Assembly (NCBI GenBank): GCA_903835005.1
Contig: CAILLK010000005.1
Coordinates: 1-36,515, forward strand
Length of the DNA: 36,515 nucleotides
Direction: 5' to 3'
DNA from: an uncultured Bacteroidota bacterium
Lineage (GTDB): Bacteria > Bacteroidota > Bacteroidia > Chitinophagales > Chitinophagaceae
Position 1 is the first letter of the stretch, and each line of letters opens with the position of its first letter. The notes under the pieces are model-generated. The model was not told the DNA's origin. It did not search any database and was given only the letters and a program-made list of their open reading frames with translations. Below, in pieces: positions 15,128 through 28,000 of the stretch. Both the position numbers and the translations under genes were made by a program.

Positions 15128-15685
15128 ATGAAATATGTTATCTATATTATTTCCGGCCTGTTCTTGCCAATAGTTGCATCAGCTCAAAAGAACAATATAT
15201 ATACAGATGCGGGCATATGTCTTTCTTATATTGATCCAGGATCCTCAGTTACATATAACTATAATTGCAGCAGGCGCATTAGTCTTGGTGCCGGTGTTCA
15301 GGAATATACATTTCATACTACATATACCAACATTCATCAGCTTACACCGGCAATATTCGGCGAGTTCCGGTACAATATGAAACAGCGTTTAAAAGGCCGG
15401 TATTTTTCTTTTCTGGATCTTGGTATGAATTTCTACAAAAGTAATACCAGTGATTACCACAGCGGAGATTACATATATACTGTTCCCGGCAATAATGGTT
15501 TTTATGCCGGTTTAGGATATGGCTATATGCACTATACCACAAAGCGGAAAGGCGGACCTTATTTAACTTTGAAAATGATCACTAACTGGTATAAGTCCGA
15601 CAGATACGACCTGTATTCTGGTGTCAGGGATACCGGACATTCGAGCGATGGCACACTCGTTGTTTCTGCAGGCTTCAAATTTTAA
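15128..15685 (+). CDS. Outer-membrane beta-barrel protein
   Basis: A predicted small outer-membrane barrel. I chose the ATG at 15128 (185 aa) because the product then begins with a good signal peptide (MKYVIYIISGLFLPIVASAQ). The longer frame from 15053 would bury this behind 25 unrelated residues. The mature part is rich in Tyr, Gly and Asn and shows alternating strand patterns (GRYFSFLDLGMNFYKS, NGFYAGLGYGYMHY), ending in a typical strand GTLVVSAGFKF with a terminal Phe, the usual C-terminal residue of an outer-membrane barrel. It lies 90 bp after the preceding barrel gene. Confidence 0.7.
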   Translation: MKYVIYIISGLFLPIVASAQKNNIYTDAGICLSYIDPGSSVTYNYNCSRRISLGAGVQEYTFHTTYTNIHQLTPAIFGEFRYNMKQRLKGRYFSFLDLGMNFYKSNTSDYHSGDYIYTVPGNNGFYAGLGYGYMHYTTKRKGGPYLTLKMITNWYKSDRYDLYSGVRDTGHSSDGTLVVSAGFKF

Positions 15686-15802
15686 ATTAAACCTGCAGAC
15701 AATTTATATCAATTACATTATCCTGATTCAGGCTTCCGGATATAAATGAAGAGCAAAGATATTAATCTTAAGATAGTTATTTATGCTAAAAACATTAAAG
15801 TA

Positions 15803-16420
15803 TCATTCTGAAGAATTATTTTCAGGTGTTTTAATTAAAATCCATCCGGTCAGGGTAAATCGGCTGTTTTCGAAAATTTTACCCGGGCAGGATACCGGTT
15901 TAACTTCATGTAGCAAAACAGGATCAAACAGAACCATGGTATTAATCTCAGGTTGCAATATTATTGGTAGTGAATCTGGGGGATAAATTACCAACTCGCC
16001 ACCAGTAAACGCTTTCGGTTCAGCATTAAAATAATACACGAAGGTGATCATCCTGTTTTTTACATTTTCACCTGATTTATCCTTATGCCATAAATAATAA
16101 TCGCCATCATTATGTGCAGTAATCTGTATCTGAATATTGCCCATTTCAAATTCATTTATACCGAGACTGGTGCAAAAAAAAGGAAGATTTGTAAAAAACA
16201 GCTCCTTAAAATATTTTTTATACTCCGGAAAATATTTAGTGTTTAAAACCATCGATTTCCTGTATTTCATACCTGGCCTAACAGAATTATTTTCATCTAT
16301 GGTTCCTGATTCTTTAAATTGATCCCTGAAAGTTTTTGTAATGGCAAGGAGATTATCCAATTTTTCAGTGTCTAAAACATCAGTATATTGAAGATAAATG
16401 CCCGATTTTCTGAGGTGCAT
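15803..16420 (-). CDS. 2OG-Fe(II) oxygenase, prolyl-4-hydroxylase-like
   Basis: A predicted non-haem iron, 2-oxoglutarate-dependent dioxygenase of 205 aa. The double-stranded beta-helix motif is complete: His112 and Asp114 (WHKD), His171 (LLHEV) and the 2OG-binding Arg187 (NSRFTLTGW). The segments YYFNA..FTGGELVIYP and INTMVLFD are typical of the P4Hc-type 2OG-FeII_Oxy_3 group. The substrate (protein or small molecule) cannot be told. It is divergently transcribed from ugd with 115 bp between the starts, and a perfect -7 box lies upstream. No frameshift is seen. Confidence 0.82.
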   Translation of the reverse strand: MHLRKSGIYLQYTDVLDTEKLDNLLAITKTFRDQFKESGTIDENNSVRPGMKYRKSMVLNTKYFPEYKKYFKELFFTNLPFFCTSLGINEFEMGNIQIQITAHNDGDYYLWHKDKSGENVKNRMITFVYYFNAEPKAFTGGELVIYPPDSLPIILQPEINTMVLFDPVLLHEVKPVSCPGKIFENSRFTLTGWILIKTPENNSSE

Positions 16421-16449
16421 ATATTGATTTGATTTTGCAATGATATCAG

Positions 16450-16457
16450 CAAAGTTA
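16450..16457 (-). promoter_or_regulatory. Bacteroidota -7 box for oxygenase gene
   Basis: TAACTTTG on the minus strand matches TAnnTTTG exactly, 29 nt before the ATG. A TTG lies about 16 bp further upstream on that strand, slightly closer than the usual -33 element. Confidence 0.4.
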
Positions 16458-16510
16458 ATACCTTAAAAATAAGCAAGTACAACAACAATACCCCCTAAGC
16501 AAATATTAAC

Positions 16511-16518
16511 TACTTTTG
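16511..16518 (+). promoter_or_regulatory. Bacteroidota -7 box for ugd
   Basis: TACTTTTG, followed by CGC, is a perfect TAnnTTTG match and ends 17 nt before the ATG. The -33 position has no clear TTTG. Confidence 0.5.
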
Positions 16519-16535
16519 CGCCCTAATTTCAAATA

Positions 16536-17867
16536 ATGCAAATAGCGATTATTGGTACCGGCTATGTGGGCCTTGTTACGGGTACCTGCTTTGCCGAAAC
16601 AGGTAATAATGTAACCTGTATAGATATTGATGAAAAAAAGATTGAGCAACTGAAGCAGGGCAAATCGCCTATATATGAGCCTGGTCTCGATGTGTTGCTG
16701 GAACGCAATATAAAAGAAAAAAGACTCCGGTTTACAACCTCGCTCAATGAGGGTATTCAAAATGCCCGTGTAGTGTTTCTGGCTTTGCCAACTCCGCCCG
16801 GCAAGGACGGCAGCGCCGACCTGCAGTTTGTATTGAATGTAGCCGGGTCGCTGAGCAAAATAATTACAAAGTATACGGTAATTGTAAATAAAAGCACCGT
16901 ACCGGTGGGTACTGCCGAGCAGGTACGAAATGTGCTGCTGCAGCACCTTGATGCTTCCCTGTTTGATGTGGTATCCAACCCGGAATTTCTGAGGGAAGGG
17001 GTAGCTGTTGAGGATTTCCTTAAGCCCGACAGAGTGGTGATCGGCACTTCATCTGAGCAGGCCAGGAAGGTGATGGATGAACTCTATCAGCCTTATGTAC
17101 GTCAGGGCAATCCCATTTATTTTATGGATGAGCGCAGCAGTGAAATGACCAAGTATGCAGCCAACAGCTACCTGGCTATGCGTATTTCGTTTATGAACGA
17201 AATGGCTAACCTGTGCGAGAAAACCGGCGCCAATGTAGATTGGGTGCGTATGGGCATAGGGGCCGACAGCCGCATAGGTAAGCGGTTCCTGTTTCCGGGT
17301 ATAGGTTATGGAGGCAGTTGCTTTCCCAAAGATGTGAAGGCGCTTGCTTTTACTGCATTGGAAAATGATTATGATTTTCAGATTGTGAATACCGTAATGC
17401 AGGTGAATGAGCGCCAGAAACTGGTGCTGGGCAAAAAAGTGAAGAATTATTTCGGCAATGACCTTAGTGGCAAAACTTTTGCTATTTGGGGTCTTGCGTT
17501 TAAACCGGAAACAGATGATATAAGGGATGCGCCAAGCCTGGAACTGATCAGGGAATTGCTGGAAGCAGGGGCAAAACTGAGGGTATTTGATCCGGAAGCT
17601 ATGGAGAATGTTCGGCAGCTGCTGGGCAATAAAATTTATTTTGCCCACGACCTTTATGATACCCTTGAGGGTGCCAGCGCGGTAATAGTAGTTACAGAAT
17701 GGAGCGAATTCAGGAACCCTGATTTTGAGCGCATAGCTGATTTATTGAAGCATCCTGCCATTTTTGATGGCCGCAATGTGTATTCGCTGGAAAAGATGCA
17801 GCAACTTGGTTTTTATTATGAAAGCATTGGGAGAAAGGTGGTGAATGGAAATATAATTGCTCTATAA
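16536..17867 (+). CDS. ugd: UDP-glucose 6-dehydrogenase
   Basis: Oxidises UDP-glucose to UDP-glucuronate with two NAD+. The 443-aa length fits. The N-terminal Rossmann motif GTGYVGLVTG is at 7-16, the central helix domain has SEMTKYAANSYLAMRISFMNE, and the catalytic cysteine is Cys262 in GYGGSCFPKDV. The C-terminal UDP-binding domain has WGLAFKPETDDIRDAPS. The next gene, 95 bp downstream on the same strand, encodes the decarboxylase that uses its product, so the two form a UDP-xylose route for surface polysaccharide or glycan synthesis. Related UDP-mannuronate-type dehydrogenases are less likely given this neighbour. Confidence 0.93.
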   Translation: MQIAIIGTGYVGLVTGTCFAETGNNVTCIDIDEKKIEQLKQGKSPIYEPGLDVLLERNIKEKRLRFTTSLNEGIQNARVVFLALPTPPGKDGSADLQFVLNVAGSLSKIITKYTVIVNKSTVPVGTAEQVRNVLLQHLDASLFDVVSNPEFLREGVAVEDFLKPDRVVIGTSSEQARKVMDELYQPYVRQGNPIYFMDERSSEMTKYAANSYLAMRISFMNEMANLCEKTGANVDWVRMGIGADSRIGKRFLFPGIGYGGSCFPKDVKALAFTALENDYDFQIVNTVMQVNERQKLVLGKKVKNYFGNDLSGKTFAIWGLAFKPETDDIRDAPSLELIRELLEAGAKLRVFDPEAMENVRQLLGNKIYFAHDLYDTLEGASAVIVVTEWSEFRNPDFERIADLLKHPAIFDGRNVYSLEKMQQLGFYYESIGRKVVNGNIIAL

Positions 17868-17962
17868 CTGAATAGCTCAAGGGCTGAATGAATTTGAAAA
17901 TGTGGGAATAGGCAAATTGCTGAAACTTTAGACTAAATACTTACGACTAACTACTTAAATAT

Positions 17963-18898
17963 ATGGCAAAGAGAATACTGATTACAGGTGCAGCTGGTTT
18001 TCTGGGATCGCATCTATGCGACCGGTTTATTCAGGAGGGTTATGAGGTGATCGGGATGGATAACCTGCTAACCGGAAACATCAAAAATATTGAACACCTC
18101 TTTCCGGTGAAGGAGTTCCAGTTTTACCACCACGATGTAACGAAGTTTGTGCATGTGCCGGGAGAAATAGATTATATCCTTCACTTTGCATCGCCTGCCA
18201 GCCCAATTGATTATCTGAAAATGCCGATCCAGACTTTAAAAGTGGGTGCTTTGGGTACACATAATCTGCTGGGCCTGGCCAAATCGAAGGGCTCAAGGAT
18301 ATTGGTCGCTTCTACATCGGAGGTATATGGCGATCCGCTGGAGCATCCGCAAACGGAGGAATACTGGGGCAATGTAAACCCTGTTGGCCCACGCGGCGTG
18401 TATGATGAGGCCAAGCGCTTTATGGAAAGCATTACAATGGCCTATCATACATTTCACCAGGTTGAAACCCGCATTATCAGGATATTTAATACTTACGGGC
18501 CCAGGATGCGCCTCGATGATGGCCGCGCATTGCCTACCTTTATGAGCCAGGCGCTGAGGGGCGAAGATATAACCGTATATGGCGATGGTTCTCAGACGCG
18601 TTCCTTTTGTTATGTAAGTGACCTTGTCGAGGGTATTTACCGCTTGTTGTTATCTGACTATAGCAGGCCTGTAAATGTGGGTAACCCATCTGAGATCACG
18701 TTGCTGGAGTTTGCACAGGAAGTGCTGGAGCTTACCGGATCCAAATCTAAAATAGTGTATGAACCATTGCCGCAGGACGACCCCCGGCAGCGGCAACCCA
18801 ATATTACCAAGGCGCAGAACATACTGGGCTGGGAACCTAAAGTAGGCCGCCATGAAGGGTTGAAAAAGACGTTGGAATATTTCAGAATGCATATTTAA
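17963..18898 (+). CDS. uxs: UDP-glucuronate decarboxylase (UDP-xylose synthase)
   Basis: A short-chain dehydrogenase/reductase (extended SDR) that converts UDP-glucuronate to UDP-xylose. The 311-aa length matches the family. The NAD-binding motif is [10 protein letters not shown] (9-18), and the catalytic residues are in STSEVYGDP and YDEAKR (Tyr147, Lys151). The segments [30 protein letters not shown] and [17 protein letters not shown] are characteristic of UXS enzymes and separate them from GalE-type epimerases. It follows ugd with 95 bp between, and a strong terminator-like hairpin lies 28 bp after the stop, closing the unit. Confidence 0.94.
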   Translation: MAKRILITGAAGFLGSHLCDRFIQEGYEVIGMDNLLTGNIKNIEHLFPVKEFQFYHHDVTKFVHVPGEIDYILHFASPASPIDYLKMPIQTLKVGALGTHNLLGLAKSKGSRILVASTSEVYGDPLEHPQTEEYWGNVNPVGPRGVYDEAKRFMESITMAYHTFHQVETRIIRIFNTYGPRMRLDDGRALPTFMSQALRGEDITVYGDGSQTRSFCYVSDLVEGIYRLLLSDYSRPVNVGNPSEITLLEFAQEVLELTGSKSKIVYEPLPQDDPRQRQPNITKAQNILGWEPKVGRHEGLKKTLEYFRMHI

Positions 18899-18925
18899 AC
18901 TTTTAAGAATCAATTTTATCAAAAG

Positions 18926-18955
18926 AAGCCATCGAAACATATCGGTGGCTTTTTA
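18926..18955 (+). terminator. Intrinsic terminator after uxs
   Basis: A 10-bp stem AAGCCATCGA / TCGGTGGCTT with one G-U pair and a 6-nt loop, followed by TTTTATTTT. It ends the ugd-uxs unit before the first giant gene. Confidence 0.8.
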
Positions 18956-19050
18956 TTTTGATTAATCATCTTTTATTAACCGGCTATTAAAACATAATAA
19001 AAAAATAAAAAATTGTGGCTGGTATTTTAGAAAATGACCTGATTTTTCAC

Positions 19051-19058
19051 TACTTTTA
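19051..19058 (+). promoter_or_regulatory. Promoter-like box upstream of first giant gene
   Basis: TACTTTTA (one base from TAnnTTTG), followed by G, lies 29 nt before the ATG. The second giant gene has the similar TATTTTTAG at 28259, 33 nt before its ATG. The shared position is the main support; no -33 element is clear. Confidence 0.3.
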
Positions 19059-19087
19059 GACATAGAAACTGTTTTAATAATATAATT

Positions 19088-22000
19088 ATGAAAAGATCCT
19101 TTACGCGACTCTTCCTGCTGGCTGTTTTTTCGTTGGCTGTTTCTGCCAATATACAGGCGCAGATCGTTACCCTCTACGCCGGTAGCGCAGCCGGTACCGG
19201 TGGTTATACCGGAGATGGCAGTCCTCTGACCTCTTATGAACTGAGCAATATGAGAGGGCTTACATGGGATCATGCAGGAAACATGTATGTATGTGATTAT
19301 TCCAATAACAGGATACGTAAAATATCAGGTACTACCATTACAACTATAGCCGGAAATGGTACTGCGGGATTTGCAGGTGATGGTGGGCCCGCCACATCAG
19401 CAACATGTGAGATAAACGGACCAATGGAAATAGTAGTAGACCAGGGAGGGACTGTTTGGTTTTCAGATATGACCAACAACAGGATCCGAAAGATAAGCCC
19501 ATCCGGGGTCATCAGCACTATAGCTGGAAACGGAACGGCAGGTTATGCAGGAGATGGTGGCCCTGCCACAGCAGCTACCTGCGAAATAAACCAGCCTGTA
19601 GGTTTGGTAATTGACAAGAAGGGTAATTTATTTTTCGCTGATCAGTTTAATCACCGGGTACGTAAAATAACGCCGGCAGGTATTATTTCAACAGTAGTAG
19701 GCAATGGAACCGGTGGTTATACCGGGGATGGGGGATCGGCTGCTACCTGCGAAATATCCTACCCTTATTATTTGCGTTTTGATATGTGGGGCAACTTATA
19801 TCTGGAAGACCGTGAAAATGGAACCATTCGTGTGGTTGATCATTCTACCGGGATTATAAACTCTGTAATCGGCACTTTACCTGCCGGATTTACCGGCGAT
19901 GGTGGCGCTGCTGACGTTGCAACTTATAGTTATCTGCCTGGCAGTTTTCATTTTGACGGAGCTGGCAACCTTTATTTAGCCGATCGTACCAACTGGAATA
20001 TTCGTATGGTTGCAGCTACAAACGGGTATATTACCGGGAGCAGTATCATAAGCTCTATTGCCGGAACCAATGTGTCTGGTTTTTCTGGCGACGGAGGCCC
20101 GGCATTGTCGGCAACATTTAAAGCGCTGCAAGATGCATTACCTGATACCAACGGAAATTATTACATCAGCGATGCCGGAAATAATGTTATCCGGAGGGTC
20201 GGTATCGATAATCAACGGCCAAGTTTTGTTAACGGCACTTTCCAAACTTTAAGTGTTTGCGAAAATTCGGTGTTAAATTCCATCAATTCTCTGTTGCCTG
20301 TACATGACACTGATCACTCGGGAACATTAACCTGGAATGTATTTTCAGAACCATCTCATGGTACGGTATTTGCCAATTATACTACTTCTGAGTTTTCCGG
20401 AGGTACACCATATACACCATCCGGATTATCATATACACCAAATACCAACTATAGTGGCCCCGATACATTTGTTGTATGGGTAAATGACGGTCATTCAATG
20501 GACACCACGGAAATAATAGTTAATGTTAAATCCTTTTACGCTGGGCTTGTTACCCCCGATCCAGCAACAATTTGCCCGGGTAATACAGTAGCATTAAACT
20601 CTGATACTACAGGCGGTTCCTGGAGCAGCAGCAATTCAACCATTGCTACAGTTTCAGGTGGTGTTGTTACAGGCGTTTCTTCCGGGTATGTAGCAATCTC
20701 ATATACCATTACCAATTCGTGTGGATCAGCTTCGTCAATGGCTGAAGTTACTGTGGGTGATCCTGTGATCACAACATATGCAGGTACAGGAGTAACAGGT
20801 TATACAGGAGATGGGGGACCTGCAACTGCTGCAAAATTCAATAATATTCATGGGTTTTCAGTAGACCCGGTATCGGGCCTAATTTATATCGATGATGATT
20901 TTAATTCTGTAATCAGAGAGGTAAATCCTGCAACAGGGTTTGTAACTACTATTGCAGGTACAGGTACATCAGGATATAACGGAGATGGTATTGCCACTAC
21001 AAAACAGCTTAACGATCCTTTTGAAGTTCTTGCCGATGGGAGCGGAAATATATATTTAACTGATCAAGCTAATAATATAGTAAGAAAAATCACTCCATCA
21101 GGAAATCTTGTTACAATAGCAGGCACTGGTGTTGCAGGATCACTGGGTGATGGAGGAGCTGCAACTTCAGCTCAGCTACACACACCTGCAGGTATTGCAA
21201 TAGATGCGGCTGGTAATATTTACATTGGAGATCTCAATAATTACAAAATACGTAAAATAAATACGAGTGGTATTATAAGTACTTTTGCAGGAACTGGTAC
21301 ATCAGGGTTCAGCGGAGATGGAGGACCAGCAACTGCTGCGCAATTTTATAATCCTAACTATATTCATTTTGACCCGTCTGGTAACCTAATCGTTGTTGAC
21401 AACGGTAATCAGCGTATAAGGAAGATTGATAAACTAGGTATTATCACAACTATTGCAGGCAATGGAGGTATTGGCAATACCGGAAATGGCGGACCGGCAA
21501 CATCAGCAACATTAGATTTTCCGGGAGGAGTAGCATTTGATGCAGCGGGGAACATGTATATAGCAACTGATGCTGGTGAAGGGGTAAGAATGGTAAATAA
21601 TGCCGGTATCATTAGCCAGGTAGCAGGTACCGGTGCTGTGGGTTATACTGGTGATGGTGGCGCCCCTGCCACAGCAACTTTTCATTCGACTGTGGATGTA
21701 ACTTTTGATGACAGCGGATTTCTATACATAGCAGATCAGTTAAACAGTGTTGTAAGGAGAATATCTGTCAGCAACCCAACTGTTGCAGCAATCACCGGCC
21801 CTTCGACCGTGTGCGTGGGAAGTACAATTCCGCTAGTTGAAACTACTACCGGTGGTACATGGTCAAGCAGTTTACCAGCAGTGGGAACTGTAGATCCGGT
21901 TACCGGAATAGTTACTGGTATCAGTCCTGGTGTTACCACAATTACTTATTCAGTAATTTATTCCTGCGGTACAATGAGTGCATCGTGGCCGGTAACTGTA

Positions 22001-25000
22001 AATGCAGCCGTTGCAGCTATTTCACCGGCATCTGCAACTATTTGTACAGGCAGCGCTGTTACATTTACTGATGGTACTTCCGGTGGCACATGGACCATGA
22101 CCAATGCCAATGCAACCAATGTGGCAGGGGTGGTAACCGGGGCAATAATAGGGCTGGATACGGTGAAATATACTCTTTCAGGATGCTCGGCCACTGCCCC
22201 GGTAACTGTTGTTGCTTCACCGGCAGCTATTTCACCTGCCAATACAACGGTATGTTCAGGTCAGACAGTTACACTTACAGATGCTACCGGCAGTGGTGTC
22301 TGGAGCGCAAGCAATGCACATGGCACTGTAGCAGGTGGTATAGTTACCGGCGTATCTGCCGGCATAGATACTATTTCTTATTCATTAGGTACTTGTTCAT
22401 CCAAAGCATATGTAACTGTGAACGCAAGCCCTTCAGCTATTTCACCGGCAAGCGCTACAATATGTGTAGGCAGTACAGTAAGCCTTACCGATGCTACCGG
22501 CAGTGGAACATGGAGTGCACAGAATGGAGATGCTACTGTAGTTGGGGGTTTAGTTACCGGTATATCTGCCGGGGTGGATAATATTTCTTATTCTATCGGC
22601 AGTTGTTATTCAATATCTGCTATAACTATTGTAACTGCGCCTGCTGCATTATCGCCAACTTCTGCAAGTGTGTGTGTGGGTGGTACTGTAACATTTACAG
22701 ATGCTACAGGTGGCGGGGTTTGGTCTATGTCCAGTCCGCTGTTTGCTAGCGTGTCAGGTGGTGTGGTTACCGGTACCGCTATGGGCATTGATTCGGTGTT
22801 GTATACCATAGGCAGTTGTTTTGTTAAAGCTCCTGTTACAGTTAATGCGGCACCTGCGGCAATTACCCCGGGTACGCCGGTAAGTGTTTGTGTTGGTTCA
22901 ACAACAACTTTAGGAGACGGCACACCCGGAGGCACATGGAGCAGCAGCTCTCCGGTTATTGCTACGGTAGGTACAGACGGTGTTGTTACCGGTATTAATC
23001 CGGGTGTAGTAACCATATCCTATACTTCAGGAGCTGGTTGTGCAGCTACCAAATTGGTAACGGTGCTGGCAACGCCTGCTTTAATTTCACCGGCTACCAC
23101 CTCAGTGTGTGTGGGCAATACAGTGGTGCTCAGCGATGCCACAGGCGGGGGAGTTTGGAGTGAAACTACCGGAAATACCACGGTGGCAGGCGGTGTGGTA
23201 ACCGGTGTTACCGCCGGAACTGATATTATCAGTTATACAATCGGAACCTGCTATTCAACAGCTACAGTTACTATTAATGCTTTGCCGGCGGCAATAAGCC
23301 CTGCCGGCCCGGTTACAATATGTGTGGGCGGAACTGCAACCTTTACTGATGGCACACCCGGAGGCACATGGAGCAGCAGTGCAGCAGGAACAGCAACTAT
23401 TGCCGGTGGTTTGGTTACCGGTATAAGCGCAGGTACCGTAACTATATCTTACAGCAATGCTCTTGGCTGCGCTGCTACCGAGCAAATGACCGTCAGCGTA
23501 ACGCCTGCAGCAATTATGCCTGCTACGTCATTGGTTTGTGTGGGCAATAATGTTACACTTACAGATCCTGTGGGCGGAGGCGTATGGTCAAGTGTGGCAC
23601 CGGGAATAGCCAGTGTAGCAGGTGGCGTGGTAACCGGGGTTGCTGTAGGCAGTACAACAATTAATTACAGTATAGGTACCTGCACGGCAAGTGCAACTGT
23701 TACTGTCAGCACTGCACCGGTAGCTGGTACTGTTTCGGGTCCTTCAAACGTTTGTGTGGGAGGCAATATAACATTAACTGATCCGGCCGGCGGTGGCACC
23801 TGGAGCAGCGCAGAACCGGGAATTGGTGCGGTTTCCGGTGCAGGAGTCGTAACCGGAGTCAGTGGCGGGGTTGCTACAATCAGCTATACAGTATCCAATG
23901 GCTGCGGTTCTGTGGCAGCAACACATACCGTGAATGTCGTTCCGGCAGGTGTATTGCCAATAACCGGATTAGCTACTATTTGCGCCGGAACATTTACAAA
24001 TATGACTGATGCAACAAGCGGTGGTACCTGGAGCGTAAGCAATGCTACTGCTGCTATTACAGGCGGCGGGCTGCTGACGGGTATTACACCGGGTACTGAT
24101 ACCATTACTTATACAGTTGTCAATGTATGCGGAACTTCCTCTACTACCAAATCAATTGTAGTAGGAGCATTCCTTTCAGCAGGTACCATTACCGGTGGCA
24201 GCAGTGTTTGTGCAGGCTCATCGATAACTCTGGCCGATCTTGCACCAAGTGGTGTATGGGGCACAACCAATGGCAATGCTACTGTAGCCGGCGGAGTGGT
24301 AACCGGTGTTGCCGCCGGTGTTGATACAATTACCTATACCGTTACCAGCAGTTGCGGGTCGGCAGTTGCTGCTCATAACGTTACCATTAACCCTATACCA
24401 ACAGGCGGCACTGTTACCGGCCCTGCCAATGTATGTATAGGTAATCTGATCCCGTATACCGATGCTTCTACTGGTGGTGTATGGAGTATCACCAATGCCA
24501 ATGCAACTATATCATTATCCGGCGTAGTAAGCCCTGTTTCCGTAGGCGCTGATACAATTGTATATACAGTAACAACAGCGTGCGGAACAGCTTCTGCAAG
24601 CAAAGTAATTACCATCGGCGCTTTCCTTACTGCCGGAACAATTTCAGGACCAACCATGGTTTGTACTGGTACACCGGTAACACTTACTGATGCTGCTACG
24701 GGCGGCGTATGGAGTGCAAGCAACGGACATGCCACTATCAGCGGAACAGGTGTAGTAACAGGTGTTACTGCCGGTATTGATACTATCGCTTATACCGTAA
24801 CAGGAAGTTGCGGCACCTTATCGGCAGTTCAATTAATGACTGTAAATCTGGCACCTGCTGCCGGAAGTATAACCGGAGCAGCAACCATATGCCTGGGTAC
24901 CCCATCAACCTATACTGATGCATCTCCAGGCGGTGTCTGGAGCATCAGCAATGCACATGCTACCATTGCTGGCGCAGGTGTGGTTACACCTGTGAGCATT

Positions 25001-28000
25001 GGAGCTGATACGGTAATATATACAGTAACAAATGTTTGCGGATCGGCTGCGGCTGCAAAACCAATTACTATAGGAGGAACAGTATCAGCCGGAACTATAA
25101 CTGGTCCGCTCAATGTTTGTATTGGTTCTGCAATAACGCTTGCTGATGCCACAACAGGTGGGGTATGGAGCGCAAGCAACGGCCATGCTACCGTTGGCGG
25201 TGGTACCGTTACCGGTATATCTTCCGGTGCTGATACAATATCCTATACGGTTACTACCGCATGCGGATCAGCTGCAGCTACAGCAATTGTTACTGTGAGC
25301 CCGATACCTTCAGGCGGAACAATTGTCGGCCCGTCCTCAATGTGTATGGGGTCATTTACCATTTATACAGATGCATCAAGCGGCGGTGTCTGGAGCATAA
25401 GCAATGCCAATGCAACCATCACCGGCGGCGGATTGGTTACTGCTTTGGCTCTGGGTATGGATACCATTACTTATACCGTAACCAATGGTTGCGGCACAGC
25501 ATTTACAACCAAACCAATTATTATTGGCGCTGCATTAACTGCAGGTACTATTTCAGGGCCAAATGCGGTTTGTACCGGCTCTAATATTACATTGACGGAT
25601 GCTACCGGCGGCGGTGTATGGAGCAGTGTAAATGGCAATGCAACAATAGGCACGACAGGTATTGTTACCGGTGTGGCTGCAGGTACAGATTCCATAATAT
25701 ACACAGTAACCAGTACCTGCGGAAGTGTAGCAGCTACCTATGGTATCACGGTTTATTCAGTTACACCAACCGGAACCATAACCGGGCCGTCAGCAGTTTG
25801 TTTTGGCTCATCAATATCAGAATCTGATGTTGTAGCAGGCGGCACATGGAGCGCAATCAACGGAAATGCAACTGTTTCGGGCACAGGTAACGTAAATGGT
25901 ATAACCCCTGGCCTGGACACAATTATTTATACGGTAACCGGGGTTTGCGGTGCAGCTTCTGCAATCAAACCGATAGAGATTGACGGCACTGCCGTGGCTG
26001 CCCCTATAACAGGCCTTTCAGCTGTTTGTGCGGGTTCCGGCATCACCCTTATGGATGCTACACCGGGTGGCGTATGGAGCAGCAGCAATGGCAATGCAAT
26101 GGTAACCGGCCCCGGAATAATAGAAGGTATAACCACCGGCGCTGATACAATACTTTACCTGGTAACCAATGCCTGCGGAACAGCAACCGTCTTTAAAATA
26201 TTAACTGTCAACCCCGCTCCTGTTGTGGCTGCCATCAGCGGGCCAACCACCCAGTGTACAGGAACTACTATTACCCTCTCTGACCTAACTACAGGCGGTG
26301 TATGGACAAGCAGTACTCCGTCAGTTGCAACCATAGGGTTATCATCCGGAGTAGTTACAGGTATTACAGCCGGTATCAGTACACTTACTTACACAATAAC
26401 CAATATGTTCGGATGCCCGGGTACTGTAACCTCACAGGATACGGTGACCATGATATCGGGTGTACCGGCAATCACCGGAGTCGGTAATGTGTGCGTGGGT
26501 TCATCGGTTACTTTAAGCAATACAGATCCCGGAGGAACATGGACCAGCGCTTCACCAGGAATTGCTACGGCAGGTTTGGCAACAGGCGTTGTAACCGGCG
26601 TTTCTGCAGGAACAGTCAATATCACCTATACACTGGCTACCTCATGTGGTACGGCTTTTGTAACGGCATCAGAAACAGTTAATCCGTTACCCGCAATATC
26701 AGCTATAAGCGGAACAGCCAGCGAATGTGTTGGCGCCACTGCAACTTTAACCGATGGCACTTCAGGCGGCGTATGGAGCAGCGCGAATCCTTCTGTAGCA
26801 ACTGTCGGTACCTCAACCGGTATAGTAACCGGAGTTGCTGCCGGAACAACAGCAATCAATTATACCGTTACCAGTATATCCGGTTGTACCGCCTTGGTAT
26901 CTGTTATGAATACAGTCAATGTTACGCCTCTGGTATCATCTATTACCGGGATAACAAATGAGTGTATTGGTGGTACTTCAACTTTAACTGATGCAACCGG
27001 TGGCGGAACCTGGAGCAGCAGTAATCCGGCGGTAGCCACTATAAGTGGCGGCGGACTGGTAGCAGGAATTGCAACCGGAGTAGTAACTATAAGTTATGGT
27101 GTAGCTTCAGGTGGCTGTACTGGCTATGCGGTTGTATCCGATACTGTAAATGCAATACCTGTTCCTTCTCCGATTACGGGCAGTACAAATATTTGCATTG
27201 GTTCCACTTCAACCCTGGCTGATGCCGGATTCGGTGGCACCTGGAGCAGCGGAACCCCATCAGTGGCAACCATCAGCTCAACTGGTGTAGTAACCGGAGT
27301 TTCAACCGGAACAGATATGATTTATTATGCAATTACCAACAGTTGCGGATCGGTTACTGACTCTGTTGCTATAAGCGTATCGGCAACCGCTTCGGCAGGT
27401 ACTATTTCTGGGTCATCTGTTGTTTGCCAGGGAGCTACTATTACACTGTCGGACGCAACCGGTGGAGGCAGCTGGAGCGCTACTAATGCTCATGCAACAG
27501 TAGGCACTTCTTCAGGGGTAGTTTCAGGTGTTTCGGCTGGTATTGATACCATAAAGTATACCGTTACCAACACCTGCGGAACAGCAACTGCCACAAAAGT
27601 TATTTCGGTTAGTTCTGCACCATATCCGGGTAGTATCTCAGGCTATACCAGCTTGTGTGCCGGCACTTCCATATCGTTATCCGAATCAGTAACCGGTGGC
27701 GCATGGAGCAGCAGCAATTCTTCAGTTGCTTCGGTAAGCGGTGGTTTGGTAAGTGGCATTGCAACAGGTAGTGCCACAATCAGTTATTCCGTTACCAACA
27801 GTTGTGGCACCCGGTCGGCAACACATGCAGTAACGGTAGAACCTGCCGGCACATGCAATACAATGGTGACTAATACAAACAACAGCGGCGAAATAAAAGT
27901 ATACCCTAATCCGGCAACCACACTGTTACAGATCGAAGCGCCTGAAGCAGTAAATATTACTGTTTTAAGTGTTGATGGCAAAATGGTTATTTCACTGAAA

